Shown here piece after piece: positions 48,248 through 56,286 of a DNA stretch of 64,000 bases (position 1 is the first letter of the stretch; each line of letters begins with the position of its first letter). The DNA lies in contig CAYYXG010000013.1 in the NCBI GenBank assembly GCA_964475595.1, positions 11,495 to 75,494 of the forward strand. The letters are read 5' to 3'. A program made the translations under genes and the position numbers. The notes under the pieces are model-generated. The model was not told the DNA's origin, did not search any database, and saw only the letters and a list, made by a program, of their open reading frames with translations. Source of the stretch: RGEC01 sp964475595. Its GTDB lineage: Bacteria; Bacteroidota; Bacteroidia; NS11-12g; UBA955.

Positions 48248-49212
48248 CGCACCCGCAACCGGTTAAACAACATAGCCCTTACCGTGAAGGGGTTTTGCAC
48301 GAATAGCCATAACAAAGTCGGCACCACTCCCCGGTAGTTTCGTTCAAGCCGAAACCGATACAACAACAACACCGCCTTTTCACCTCGGCGGAGTTGCCCG
48401 TTTTGAATGCGTATGGTATGTCGCGCGGAGGCAATGAATTGTTTAATAATGACATATTCCGGCCATTCAATTTTTTCGTTTCCACGAATAAAGGCAAGCA
48501 CGGTTCCCGCATCAACCTCATCACAGTCTTTATGGGTGCGCAAGAGCAGTTGCTCCAGTTTTGGGATAAGCCCATGAACGTTAGATTTCTCCGCCCATGT
48601 TGTTTCCCCGGGCATATTGTAGCTTACACCCAAAAAAGGCAGCATGGCAAACCGCTTTCCTTTTTCCAGACACCTCAAATACAAGTCGTAATCTTCTGTG
48701 TAGTCAAAAGCGGGGTCAAAAAGAAGTTGTTCTTTTACAAAAAAATTTCTGGACATAACACTGCTTTGAATGAGGGGGTTCCTAAACAAAAGGGAGGCCT
48801 CTAGAAATGAGCGGTCTGTGCCCATTCCGGCGAATGTAAACCGGCTGTTTCTCAGGATTGCCCTACAACCTAGAATATCGACATCGGGGTTGTTCCTCAT
48901 AAAATCAAGTTGTGCCGCCAGCCTTCCCGGAAGCATAATGTCATCTGCATCTAACCATGCAACATAGGGCGCCGAGGTGTTTTTGAGTAAAAAATTCCTG
49001 CTATAGGAAATCCCACAATGCTCGCTGCCCTGCAGCAGACGTACCCGGGCATCCTTAATCTCCAACACTTTTTCTGCCGTTTTATCCGTTGATCCATCCA
49101 CATATACAAGTACCTCTATGTCTCTGAAGGATTGATTAAGCACGCTCCAAACAGCCGCCCCCAAGGTTTTTTCTGCCTGATAGGCCGGAATTAATACGCT
49201 AATTTTAGGCAT
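48244..49212 (-). CDS. Family 2 glycosyltransferase
   Basis: 322 residues. GT-A fold: PKISVLIPAYQAEKTLGAAV, VYVDGSTDKT, and the metal-binding WLDADDIMLPGR, followed by EDYDLYLRCLEKG. It adds a sugar from a nucleotide donor during surface glycan synthesis; donor and acceptor are unknown. Overlaps the next glycosyltransferase by 8 nt and belongs to a three-gene group with GDP-L-fucose synthase. Confidence 0.9.
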   Translation of the reverse strand: MPKISVLIPAYQAEKTLGAAVWSVLNQSFRDIEVLVYVDGSTDKTAEKVLEIKDARVRLLQGSEHCGISYSRNFLLKNTSAPYVAWLDADDIMLPGRLAAQLDFMRNNPDVDILGCRAILRNSRFTFAGMGTDRSFLEASLLFRNPLIQSSVMSRNFFVKEQLLFDPAFDYTEDYDLYLRCLEKGKRFAMLPFLGVSYNMPGETTWAEKSNVHGLIPKLEQLLLRTHKDCDEVDAGTVLAFIRGNEKIEWPEYVIIKQFIASARHTIRIQNGQLRRGEKAVLLLYRFRLERNYRGVVPTLLWLFVQNPFTVRAMLFNRLRVR

Positions 49213-50188
49213 GACCTTCCGGATTTATAAAATGGATGATGGGGGCAACCCAATCGTGGGCGGACCGTATATAAAAACGACTTAATTCACGTTCATTGGC
49301 CATTAAAAGAGGGCTATTGAGCGCAGCAACAATTTCGGCCGGGTCGTCAATTACACAACCTCCCAGGGTGTTGGCCAGCTCTTCTATACCCCCGCCGGAC
49401 GAAACAATGATGGGGGTTCCTACCAGCAAGCTTTCGTGTGCCACCCGGTTCCACCCCTCATTGATTTTATTGAGAAAAACACTGGCATAACAGGTGGACA
49501 TTTGTTTTAAGTAGGCCTCTTTGGTTTCAAAAAAGGAAATGGGAAAATCGGTATTGGAAATTGGCGAATTTGAGCTAAAGTAATACACGAAACCATGATG
49601 TTTAAGAGTATGACATAAAACAAGATATTTTTTTATGTCTATTTTGTCAGAGTACTGTCCCAAATGAATCAGTTTTGGGTTTTTTCTTGAAGTTTCTCTT
49701 AAAAACGCATAAGGGGCTTCTGAAAACAAGTTGGGAAAAACAATGGGCGAAACCTCAAAGAGGGAATTCAGGTGGTTTTTCCAATATGTTGCGGGCACAA
49801 TCACAGCAATTTTACCAGGGCGGCTACGTGCAAGTTTTAAAAAAGCAGCTAGCACCCGGTAGTATAAACGGGGCTTTCCATCGCGGGCATCCCAATTGTG
49901 AACCACTACCAGCATTTTACCCTTGCCAAACAGCTGTTTTAAAAAAATCGGCCACGCCAGCCGGGCCACGGTAATAATGGTCGCGTTAGGATCAGCAGCT
50001 TTAAACGCACTAAAACCCAACCGAACCCAGCCAAACAGGCCTTTAAAACGCCGCCGAAAGCGAATCTCCTGACAATCTCCAGCCCCCAAATCCAATGCCT
50101 TGGCAATGCTTTCAAACAGGGTTTTTTCATGCGCATATCCTCCGGTTTCTTTTTCCCCGTGCGATATGTATTGCAAACCGGCTTTCAA
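49205..50188 (-). CDS. Glycosyltransferase, GT-B fold (GT4-like)
   Basis: 327 residues. Start is TTG at 50188 (no ATG upstream before the fcl stop). The C-terminal half has the nucleotide-sugar site of GT-B enzymes: NKINEGWNRVAHESLLVGTP followed by IIVSSGGGIEELA, including the conserved E of the EX7E motif. The N-terminal half resembles a LPS-core-type acceptor domain. It lies 7 nt downstream of the GDP-fucose synthase gene, so fucosyl transfer is possible but not shown. Confidence 0.82.
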   Translation of the reverse strand: MKAGLQYISHGEKETGGYAHEKTLFESIAKALDLGAGDCQEIRFRRRFKGLFGWVRLGFSAFKAADPNATIITVARLAWPIFLKQLFGKGKMLVVVHNWDARDGKPRLYYRVLAAFLKLARSRPGKIAVIVPATYWKNHLNSLFEVSPIVFPNLFSEAPYAFLRETSRKNPKLIHLGQYSDKIDIKKYLVLCHTLKHHGFVYYFSSNSPISNTDFPISFFETKEAYLKQMSTCYASVFLNKINEGWNRVAHESLLVGTPIIVSSGGGIEELANTLGGCVIDDPAEIVAALNSPLLMANERELSRFYIRSAHDWVAPIIHFINPEGHA

Positions 50189-50195
50189 ATGGGAA

Positions 50196-51131
50196 TTAGT
50201 GCTCAGCGGTTATTTTTAAAAAATCCTGATAAGCAAGAGCAATACCCTCTTTTAGTGAAACAGAGGGTTTCCAACCCAATGAAAACAGACGGCTGCTGTC
50301 CATCAGTTTTCTCGGGGTACCATTAGGTTTGCTTGTGTCGAATTCAATATCACCCTGAAAACCCACCGTTTCTTTTACCATCTGCGCCAGTTCACCAATG
50401 CTGATGTCTTCGCCATATCCAACATTCACAAATTGCTTTTCGTTGTAGTGTTGCATCAAAAACACCAGTGCATCTGCCAGATCGTCGGCATATAAAAATT
50501 CGCGCAAGGGGCTTCCATCCCCCCAAACAGTAACGGTATTTTGGTTTGCGGTTTTTGCCTCATGGAACTTTCTTATTAATGCGGGTAAAACATGTGAGTT
50601 TTCCGGATGGTAGTTGTCATTAGGCCCATACATATTGGTGGGCATAGCGCTGATGAAGTTACAACCATATTGGTCGCGGTAGGCCTCACACAGTTTGATG
50701 CCCGCAATTTTTGCAATGGCATAAGGTTCATTGGTGGCTTCCAAATAACCGCTCAGCAAATATTCCTCTTTAAGTGGCTGAGGTGCCATTTTGGGATAAA
50801 TGCAGCTGCTGCCCAGAAAAAGCAGTTTTTTCAAACCGCTTTTGTAGGCGCTGTGGATGATGTTGGTTTCTATCAGCAGGTTTTCATATAAAAAATCAGC
50901 GCGATAGGTGTTGTTTGCCATAATTCCACCCACCTTGGCCGCCGCCAGAAAAACGTATTCCGGTTTTTCGTGTTCAAAAAAATCAGCCACCGCAGATTGA
51001 TTAAGCAAATCCAGCGCTGCACGGGTTTTGGTTACAATGTTGGTGTATCCTTCGCGCTGTAATGCCCGCACGATGGCACTTCCCACCATGCCCCTGTGCC
51101 CGGCCACATAAATTTTGGATGATAACTCCAC
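50196..51131 (-). CDS. fcl: GDP-L-fucose synthase
   Basis: 311 residues. Converts GDP-4-keto-6-deoxymannose to GDP-L-fucose (epimerase-reductase). SDR marks: AGHRGMVGSAIVRAL, SSCIYPKMAPQPLKEEYLL, catalytic YAIAKIAG (Tyr-x3-Lys), and MPTNMYGPNDNYHPENSH. The start is GTG at 51131, 4 nt past a TAACTTCG box. The gmd gene, for the previous step, is not in the window. Confidence 0.94.
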   Translation of the reverse strand: MELSSKIYVAGHRGMVGSAIVRALQREGYTNIVTKTRAALDLLNQSAVADFFEHEKPEYVFLAAAKVGGIMANNTYRADFLYENLLIETNIIHSAYKSGLKKLLFLGSSCIYPKMAPQPLKEEYLLSGYLEATNEPYAIAKIAGIKLCEAYRDQYGCNFISAMPTNMYGPNDNYHPENSHVLPALIRKFHEAKTANQNTVTVWGDGSPLREFLYADDLADALVFLMQHYNEKQFVNVGYGEDISIGELAQMVKETVGFQGDIEFDTSKPNGTPRKLMDSSRLFSLGWKPSVSLKEGIALAYQDFLKITAEH

Positions 51132-51135
51132 GTCG

Positions 51136-51143
51136 CGAAGTTA
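51136..51143 (-). promoter_or_regulatory. -7 box variant (TAACTTCG) for fcl
   Basis: One mismatch to TAnnTTTG. It ends 4 nt before the GTG start. Confidence 0.45.
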
Positions 51144-51209
51144 ACAACAGAATTAGGGAATGTTGTTTATAATCGTTGTATTTTCGACGGGCTAAAATTG
51201 CCTTTAACC

Positions 51210-52232
51210 ATGACAAAACCCGTAGAACTCCGCTCCGACACCTTCACCCAGCCCACACAAGCCATGCTCAATGCCATGTTTGCAGCAAAGGTGGGAGACG
51301 ATGTTTTTGGCGAAGATTTTTCTGTAAACGAACTGGAAGCGCATGTTGCGGAGATGTTTGGAATGGAAGCCGCCGTTTTTTGTCCCAGCGGGACCATGAC
51401 CAACCAGATTGCGATTAATGTGCACACCCGGCCCGGCGATGAAGTGATTTGTGAGCAAGGCGCCCATGTGTATTTTTACGAAGGAGGAGGTATTGGCCGC
51501 TTGTCGGGCTGCCAGGCGAGAACGATAGCCGGTGACCGAGGTAGAATAACCGCAGAGCAAATTGCCACGGTGATAAACCCCGATGATGTGCACAGGCCCC
51601 GAACCCGGCTGGTCTGTCTGGAAAACACCTGCAACAGGGGCGGAGGAAGCACCTACAGCATGCAGCAAATGAAGGCCATTCGTGCACTCTGCGATGAACA
51701 AAAACTTTCCCTTCACCTGGACGGAGCCCGCATGTTCAACGCCATTGTGGCAAACAACGAATCTCCCCGCGATTACGGCAAGATTTTTCACAGCATCTCT
51801 GTTTGCCTGAGCAAAGGGCTTGGCGCTCCGGTGGGCAGTGTTCTGCTGGGGAGCAAAGCATTTATTCATGAGGCGCGCCGGGCCAGAAAATCCTTTGGTG
51901 GTGGTATGCGGCAGGCTGGATTTTTGGCAGCAGCAGGATTGTATGCACTGCAAAACCACGTGGAACGTTTGGAAGAAGACCATGTAAAAGCCCGCAAACT
52001 GGCCGATGCGCTGGAGAATATTTCCTGGGTTGAGGATGTGATGCCGGTAGAAACCAACATTGTTATTTTTGAGGTTGCCGACAACCACCCATCCTCCTAT
52101 TGGGCAGAAGCCTTGCGAAAAGCGGGGGTAAATGTGTCTTGCCCTGCTGCAAACAGCATCCGCATGGTAACCCACCTGGATGTTTCAGACAAGGACATAG
52201 ACAGAACCATTGCGGCCATTGCCGCGCTGTGA
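51210..52232 (+). CDS. Threonine aldolase (intact)
   Basis: 340 residues. PLP enzyme that splits threonine to glycine and acetaldehyde (low-specificity L-allo type). Marks: VELRSDTFTQPT, GDDVFGEDF, FCPSGTMTNQIA, LHLDGARMFNA, and the PLP lysine in SVCLSKGLGAPVGS. The ATG at 51210 is used; TTG at 51198 is less likely. Part of its 3' half (51696-51820) recurs at 98% identity at 54239-54363, after which the two sequences differ by about 30%, so the gene is a mosaic or has been duplicated. Confidence 0.92.
   Translation: MTKPVELRSDTFTQPTQAMLNAMFAAKVGDDVFGEDFSVNELEAHVAEMFGMEAAVFCPSGTMTNQIAINVHTRPGDEVICEQGAHVYFYEGGGIGRLSGCQARTIAGDRGRITAEQIATVINPDDVHRPRTRLVCLENTCNRGGGSTYSMQQMKAIRALCDEQKLSLHLDGARMFNAIVANNESPRDYGKIFHSISVCLSKGLGAPVGSVLLGSKAFIHEARRARKSFGGGMRQAGFLAAAGLYALQNHVERLEEDHVKARKLADALENISWVEDVMPVETNIVIFEVADNHPSSYWAEALRKAGVNVSCPAANSIRMVTHLDVSDKDIDRTIAAIAAL
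51696..51820 (+). repeat. 125-bp near-identical direct repeat, copy A (inside intact threonine aldolase)
   Basis: Matches 54239-54363 with two mismatches (51778 and 51784). The flanks differ sharply on both sides. Confidence 0.9.
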
Positions 52233-52307
52233 GTGCTAAAAACAAAATCGGTTCGTTAAACCCTGTATGTGGTTGTGCGCCAATTGGCCACCAACCGTCA
52301 CCACCCA

Positions 52308-52370
52308 ACCCCAGCGGGGTCGCATATGTATAACCCAGGAACAGGGCAAAACCCGACCCGGAAAGGGTCG
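52308..52370. repeat. Two short hairpins of a Bacteroidota intergenic repeat type
   Basis: ACCCC-AGC-GGGGT (52308-52320) and CGACCC-GGAAA-GGGTCG (52354-52370), linked by GCATATGTATAACCC. The hairpin followed by TCGCATATGTATAACC resembles repeats scattered between genes in this phylum, from general knowledge. It could also end the threonine aldolase transcript, though no T tract follows. Confidence 0.5.
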
Positions 52371-52441
52371 CAGAGAACGGGCTGTGCTGACGCCGCACTT
52401 ACGCGCTTAACAATGAACCATATTATTCTGTCAATGGATCA

Positions 52442-52861
52442 TTATTCGAAAATGTCTTCTTTATCGATACCATTAATGGTGTGCTTGCCCGCAACCAGGT
52501 AGGATATAAAATGGATTGATAACCCTATTCCCCAATATGCGGCAGTTATAAATACACCGCTGATATCCTCAAAATGCGAATTAAAGTGCATAAAAAACCA
52601 CAACACAGATACGCCATTGAAAATAGTATACGTTGCCAGGTGAAAACGGAAGGCAATATCGTAAAGCGGTAGTGTTTCATAATCCTGTTTTCCAAAGCGT
52701 CGGCCTATAAACAGGTTGAAGAAAAAGTAGGTTAGCGATGTAACCCATAAAAGATAGGTGTAGCGATTTTCTATGCAATTGCTCAGGCAGTAGCGAAACA
52801 CCACAGTACCCATGAAAAAGAAAATCGAAAAATTGACAAGATTTTTTGTTAGTGCTTTCAT
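52442..52861 (-). CDS. Small membrane protein with about four membrane helices
   Basis: 139 residues, almost all hydrophobic: FSIFFFMGTVVF, YLLWVTSLTYFFFNLFIG, LATYTIFNGVSVLWFFM, and FITAAYWGIGLSIHFISYL, ending with an acidic tail. No family is recognised. It lies in the accessory patch between the two threonine aldolase 3' ends and may have come with it. Confidence 0.6.
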   Translation of the reverse strand: MKALTKNLVNFSIFFFMGTVVFRYCLSNCIENRYTYLLWVTSLTYFFFNLFIGRRFGKQDYETLPLYDIAFRFHLATYTIFNGVSVLWFFMHFNSHFEDISGVFITAAYWGIGLSIHFISYLVAGKHTINGIDKEDIFE

Positions 52862-52886
52862 GTTTAGTTCTCTTTATTAAGGTTTA

Positions 52887-52993
52887 GTATTTATGAAGTG
52901 GCGGTTTTAGAAACTGAAACTTCGGATTAGCAAAGAGGTTCATTTAATTCACTTCGTTTGTTTTTAGCACTTTAGCCGCCATTTTATAAATAC
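52887..52993. repeat. Long imperfect inverted repeat (18-bp arms)
   Basis: Arms at 52887-52904 (GTATTTATGAAGTGGCGG) and 52976-52993 (CCGCCATTTTATAAATAC) pair with two mismatches, both G.T, so an RNA or single-strand fold would be fully paired by wobble. The loop is about 71 nt. It lies between the small membrane protein and CPBP genes. It could be a terminator-like RNA fold, a mobile-element end or an attC-like site; none is proven. Confidence 0.65.
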
Positions 52994-53020
52994 TTTGTTG
53001 TAGCTAGTAGTTGTTTTTTA

Positions 53021-53737
53021 TTAAAATATCATTGGAACAATTACATAAGCCCACATATTATTTATAAAATGGTAAAATAAACTTGGGTAAATACTGTCAA
53101 ATTTGTGATATAAATATGCTGAAGTTATTCCAAAAAAGAACACCCAAATCGTTAATCCCGGTCCAAAAAAACCTATATGTATTACAGCGAAAATAAGTGC
53201 AGATAAAACAATTGCTGTCCAAACCTTTGTTCTTTCAGATAGCATTTGATAAACATAGCCTCTAAAAACGGTGTCTTCAGTCAAAGGTGCTAAAATTGCT
53301 GCCGTTAACGTGCCCAACAATATGTCTTGGGTAGTATTTTGCTTTATAGCCGATTCACCAATTGATTTCCAAAACATAGGGATGTCGAAATATCCTAAAA
53401 TTGAAGAAATTACAGGGTATAAAACCATCGAAACGATTAAAAATCCACCTATTCCATATAATATTCCTTTACCAGTTAATTTGTTTCTATAACCTGCTCG
53501 TTTAAAAGTCAATCCTTTACTTTTCAATAGAAAGTAGTAAATGAGAACTGCAATGCCGGTTGCTATATTATACACTAAAAGTGCAAAAACTCGTGGTTGA
53601 GTTATTCCCACACTTTCCATCAATGTTTGAGTACCTTTTCCTAAAATTCTAAAAAAAATTCCTGTCAATAAAATCCCGATAGGTGCTAAAATAAATATCC
53701 ACCAGATTGATAATTTTTGCTCTTTTTCTGTTTTCAT
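53021..53737 (-). CDS. CPBP family intramembrane protease-like protein
   Basis: 238 residues with about seven membrane helices. The Abi/CPBP motifs are present: motif 1 in LTEDTVFRGYVYQ, motif 2 FAVIH, motif 3 YHFINN. In motif 1 the usual EExxxR is EDxxxR, which replaces the second glutamate by aspartate, so activity is uncertain. Family members process membrane or prenylated peptides, and some protect against bacteriocins. It follows padR by 13 nt and is probably co-transcribed with it. The region is more AT-rich than the threonine aldolase genes around it. Confidence 0.85.
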   Translation of the reverse strand: MKTEKEQKLSIWWIFILAPIGILLTGIFFRILGKGTQTLMESVGITQPRVFALLVYNIATGIAVLIYYFLLKSKGLTFKRAGYRNKLTGKGILYGIGGFLIVSMVLYPVISSILGYFDIPMFWKSIGESAIKQNTTQDILLGTLTAAILAPLTEDTVFRGYVYQMLSERTKVWTAIVLSALIFAVIHIGFFGPGLTIWVFFFGITSAYLYHKFDSIYPSLFYHFINNMWAYVIVPMIF

Positions 53738-53750
53738 ACTTTCGTTTGTT

Positions 53751-54119
53751 TTAATTGGTTATAATTAAGTTTTTAATGCGTTTGTTAAAGAACAAGGCAA
53801 TATTCCTGTCAATAAAGCTATTGAGCAGTTCATGTCCCAATTCTGTTAAAAAATAATATTTACGTTCAGGTCCTTTGCTGCCAGCTCCGGCTTCAAAGTC
53901 GACCACACCAAGGTGTTGGAATTTTCTGAGGTTGCGATACAGGCTTTGGCTTTCACAAGTCATGGTTTGGTTAGACTGTTCCTCCACAAAGGCTTTAATT
54001 TCTTCCACATACTTTTTGCCTTCTTTCAAGGAGAGAAAAACCCAAAGCGTCAATTGACCCTTTTTGTACGTTTCCTCCCATGCGAATAGCAACTCAGCTA
54101 GATGCTTGTGTTTGTTCAT
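53751..54119 (-). CDS. PadR-family transcriptional regulator
   Basis: 122 residues: a winged helix-turn-helix (KGQLTLWVFLSLKEGKKYVE, SQSLYRNLRKFQHLGVVDFE) with the wing GSKGPERKYYFLTELGHELL and a short C-terminal dimerisation helix. PadR proteins are usually repressors that respond to small molecules. It lies upstream of and next to the CPBP gene; a palindrome just upstream is a candidate operator. Confidence 0.9.
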   Translation of the reverse strand: MNKHKHLAELLFAWEETYKKGQLTLWVFLSLKEGKKYVEEIKAFVEEQSNQTMTCESQSLYRNLRKFQHLGVVDFEAGAGSKGPERKYYFLTELGHELLNSFIDRNIALFFNKRIKNLIITN

Positions 54120-54125
54120 GATGTA

Positions 54126-54142
54126 TTATACAACAAGTATAA
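54126..54142. promoter_or_regulatory. Candidate PadR operator palindrome
   Basis: TTATAC-AACAA-GTATAA, a perfect 6-bp inverted repeat 7 nt upstream of the padR start. AT-rich palindromes of this kind are used by PadR proteins for autorepression. Confidence 0.4.
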
Positions 54143-54238
54143 CACAAAAGAACATATAGTTTTTCAAAAAAACAAACAAAATCAAAAAAACACCTAAAAA
54201 ATAACACCAGAACCCGACAAGTCCGGACGTTTTGTAAC

Positions 54239-54363
54239 GAACAAAAACTTTCCCTTCACCTGGACGGAGCCCGCATGTTCAACGCCATTGTGGCAAACAA
54301 CGAATCTCCCCGCGATTACGACAAGAGTTTTCACAGCATCTCTGTTTGCCTGAGCAAAGGGCT
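54239..54363 (+). repeat. 125-bp near-identical direct repeat, copy B (start of the threonine aldolase fragment)
   Basis: Copy of 51696-51820 with two mismatches. The left edge is an abrupt junction with unrelated AT-rich sequence. Confidence 0.9.
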
Positions 54364-54775
54364 GGGAGCACCCGTGGGCAGTGTGTTGCTTGGCTCAGCG
54401 GCCTTTATCAAAGAGGCGAGAAGAACCCGCAAAGTATTCGGCGGGGGTATGCGTCAGGCCGGATACCTGGCAGCAGCGGGCGTTTATGCTTTGGAAAACC
54501 ACGTGGAACGACTTGAAGAAGACCATCGGAAAGCACAAAAACTGGCCGAAGCCCTCGGCAATGCAACATGGGTAAAAACAGTGCTGCCGGTAGAAACAAA
54601 CATCGTCATTTTTGAGGTGGCCGGGGAGATGTCCGCGGCTCATTGGGTAGATGTGCTGAGCCAAAAAGGAATAAAAACCACAGCCACATCAGCTTCGACA
54701 ATCAGAATGGTTACCCACCTGAACGTTACCGACGAATGCCTGAAAACAACCCTAAACACCATCGGTCAACTGTAA
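54239..54775 (+). pseudogene. Displaced 3' end of a second threonine aldolase
   Basis: Codes about 178 residues equal to the C-terminal half of threonine aldolase, including the PLP lysine region (SVCLSKGLGAPVGS), but lacks the first ~160 residues. No start or promoter for the family N-terminus lies upstream; an ATG at 54275 would give 166 residues. The first 125 nt are 98% identical to the intact gene, the rest about 70%. It is probably not functional alone. Confidence 0.9.
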
Positions 54776-54786
54776 CAACCCGGCAG

Positions 54787-56097
54787 TTACTTTACATATA
54801 CCGGTTTCAGCAGTAAGTTCAGCCATCCCCCTGCATCCCAGGGCCCATTTCCATACCAGCAGTTGTCATAAGCAGAGATCAGTTTTAGGTTTATCATCAC
54901 AAACAGCAGCATCAGCGATAATAGAAGCGTTTTCTGAATGGGTCGCATTCCCATAATCCGTTCAAAACCAACCATAAACGCAGGTATAAGTACAGCATAA
55001 AACTCCACAAACCCCCGGTGTCCAAAACCACAACCCAATTCCCAGCTCCACCAGCTTGCGTAAAGCAACCCAACCCCCAATACCAGTAGCAGTAATTTCC
55101 ACCCGTTCACCATCTTTTTTAGAACCATCCACACCACCCCGGCCAGGGTAAAAACATGCAATGGATTATTGGTGAACCAACCGTTCTGGAAGGCGAAGAA
55201 AACATGAACCAATTTGGGGTTTTTCCAAAACAGAAAAGTTTCATTTCCATAGGCGTAATTCACATATTGGCCAAAAGCATATTGGTAATACAGCAGTTGT
55301 GGTATGAACAACAAAAAAACCACCCCGGCAAAAAGCAACCAGCGCGCAAGGTTTGCCTTTACCAAGAGAAACGCATCCCGCGGGCGTTGCAAATCCCAAA
55401 ACACCAACAACCCAACAAAAACAACATTGATAGGCCTCACCAAAACCATCAACCCCACGATCAAGCCCAGCAGCAGGTAGTGCCCTGTTTTTTGTGAATC
55501 GAAAACAAGCGTTTTAAAATACACCAGCAAGGCAATCAGAAAAAACGAGTAGTTGTGCGACAGCCCCGCATCTTTAACCAAATAGTAGATCAGGTTTGTG
55601 CCAAGCAGAAAAAGGGTTGTACCCAAAAGGATAACCCGTGTTGGGAGTTGGGTTTTTCTTTTTAGTGTCAACAACACCAAATACAACCCCAACATTCCAT
55701 AGAACCAGGCAGAAACGCTGCGCATGCGATGATAGGGGATTGAAAACCCATCGGTAGGCTGGTTAGTAATTTTGCAGTAAATATGTGTTAATCCAAAAAA
55801 AGGAGCATCCAGAATGGCCACCCCGCAAGGATATTTCGTAAAAACCACGGGGTTTGACTTTTTGGGGTTGCTCTTCACGAATAAAAACCCTTGTCCGGAA
55901 ACACTGTCTACCTTGTTGGGGAATTTCTTCGGATTGAAATCATACAAAAACAAAGCCGGCAGGTACACGTAGTAACCGGCTTTATCTGCGTATATCTCAC
56001 TGCGGTAGTTTAGCGGGGCTTTGTTGTTGTGAATATTAAATGAAACATACAGCAACAATGTTCCTAACGCGATGCAGTAAGCAACAAGAATTCTCAT
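54787..56097 (-). CDS. Polytopic membrane protein, glycosyltransferase-like
   Basis: About 436 residues from the ATG at 56097 (TTG at 56115 is rejected). Around ten hydrophobic helices, with a first periplasmic loop holding YRSEIYADKAGYYVYLPALF. This tail-rich loop plus multiple helices is the general layout of GT-C or PMT-like enzymes, but no definite catalytic motif is visible. The gene is convergent with the threonine aldolase fragment, 11 nt apart. Substrate is unknown. Confidence 0.65.
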   Translation of the reverse strand: MRILVAYCIALGTLLLYVSFNIHNNKAPLNYRSEIYADKAGYYVYLPALFLYDFNPKKFPNKVDSVSGQGFLFVKSNPKKSNPVVFTKYPCGVAILDAPFFGLTHIYCKITNQPTDGFSIPYHRMRSVSAWFYGMLGLYLVLLTLKRKTQLPTRVILLGTTLFLLGTNLIYYLVKDAGLSHNYSFFLIALLVYFKTLVFDSQKTGHYLLLGLIVGLMVLVRPINVVFVGLLVFWDLQRPRDAFLLVKANLARWLLFAGVVFLLFIPQLLYYQYAFGQYVNYAYGNETFLFWKNPKLVHVFFAFQNGWFTNNPLHVFTLAGVVWMVLKKMVNGWKLLLLVLGVGLLYASWWSWELGCGFGHRGFVEFYAVLIPAFMVGFERIMGMRPIQKTLLLSLMLLFVMINLKLISAYDNCWYGNGPWDAGGWLNLLLKPVYVK

Positions 56098-56107
56098 AGA
56101 GCAATCA

Positions 56108-56271
56108 AAACACAAAAATAGGGGATTCGGCCCACGGGCCGGGTTTGGTCATTAAACTCTCCTAATCGGCTGTCACCCTGAGCGTGTCGAAGGGTGCTGC
56201 CGATTGCGTTTCAGTGCCGGATAGTGGAAACACAAAACATGGGAACCAACCCACGGGCCGGGCCTGTTCAC
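56108..56271. repeat. REP-type intergenic element: central hairpin between imperfect direct repeats
   Basis: The centre (56164-56205) is a long hairpin: AATCGGC ... GCCGATT outer arms and CACCCT ... AGGGTG inner arms around GAGCGTGTCGA. TGTCACCCTGAGCGTGTCGA is a known kind of dispersed Bacteroidota/Proteobacteria repeat. Flanks at 56108-56150 and 56228-56270 share AAACACAAAA, GGG and CCCACGGGCCGGG. Confidence 0.75.
56113..56120 (-). promoter_or_regulatory. -7 box (TATTTTTG) for the membrane glycosyltransferase-like gene
   Basis: The box ends 15 nt before the ATG at 56097. It lies within a direct repeat at the edge of the REP-type element. Confidence 0.45.
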
Positions 56272-56286
56272 AAAACAGAGATCAAA

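Noticed and set aside
51950..51975. CACGTGG in threonine aldolase (and its copy near 54500)
   Set aside because: Only one arm fits parS and the sequence codes the conserved NHVER segment; not a parS site.
51204..52175. 323-codon open frame antisense to threonine aldolase
   Set aside because: It mirrors the codon bias of the real gene on the plus strand, has no family features and is rich in unlikely residues. The sense frame matches threonine aldolase throughout.
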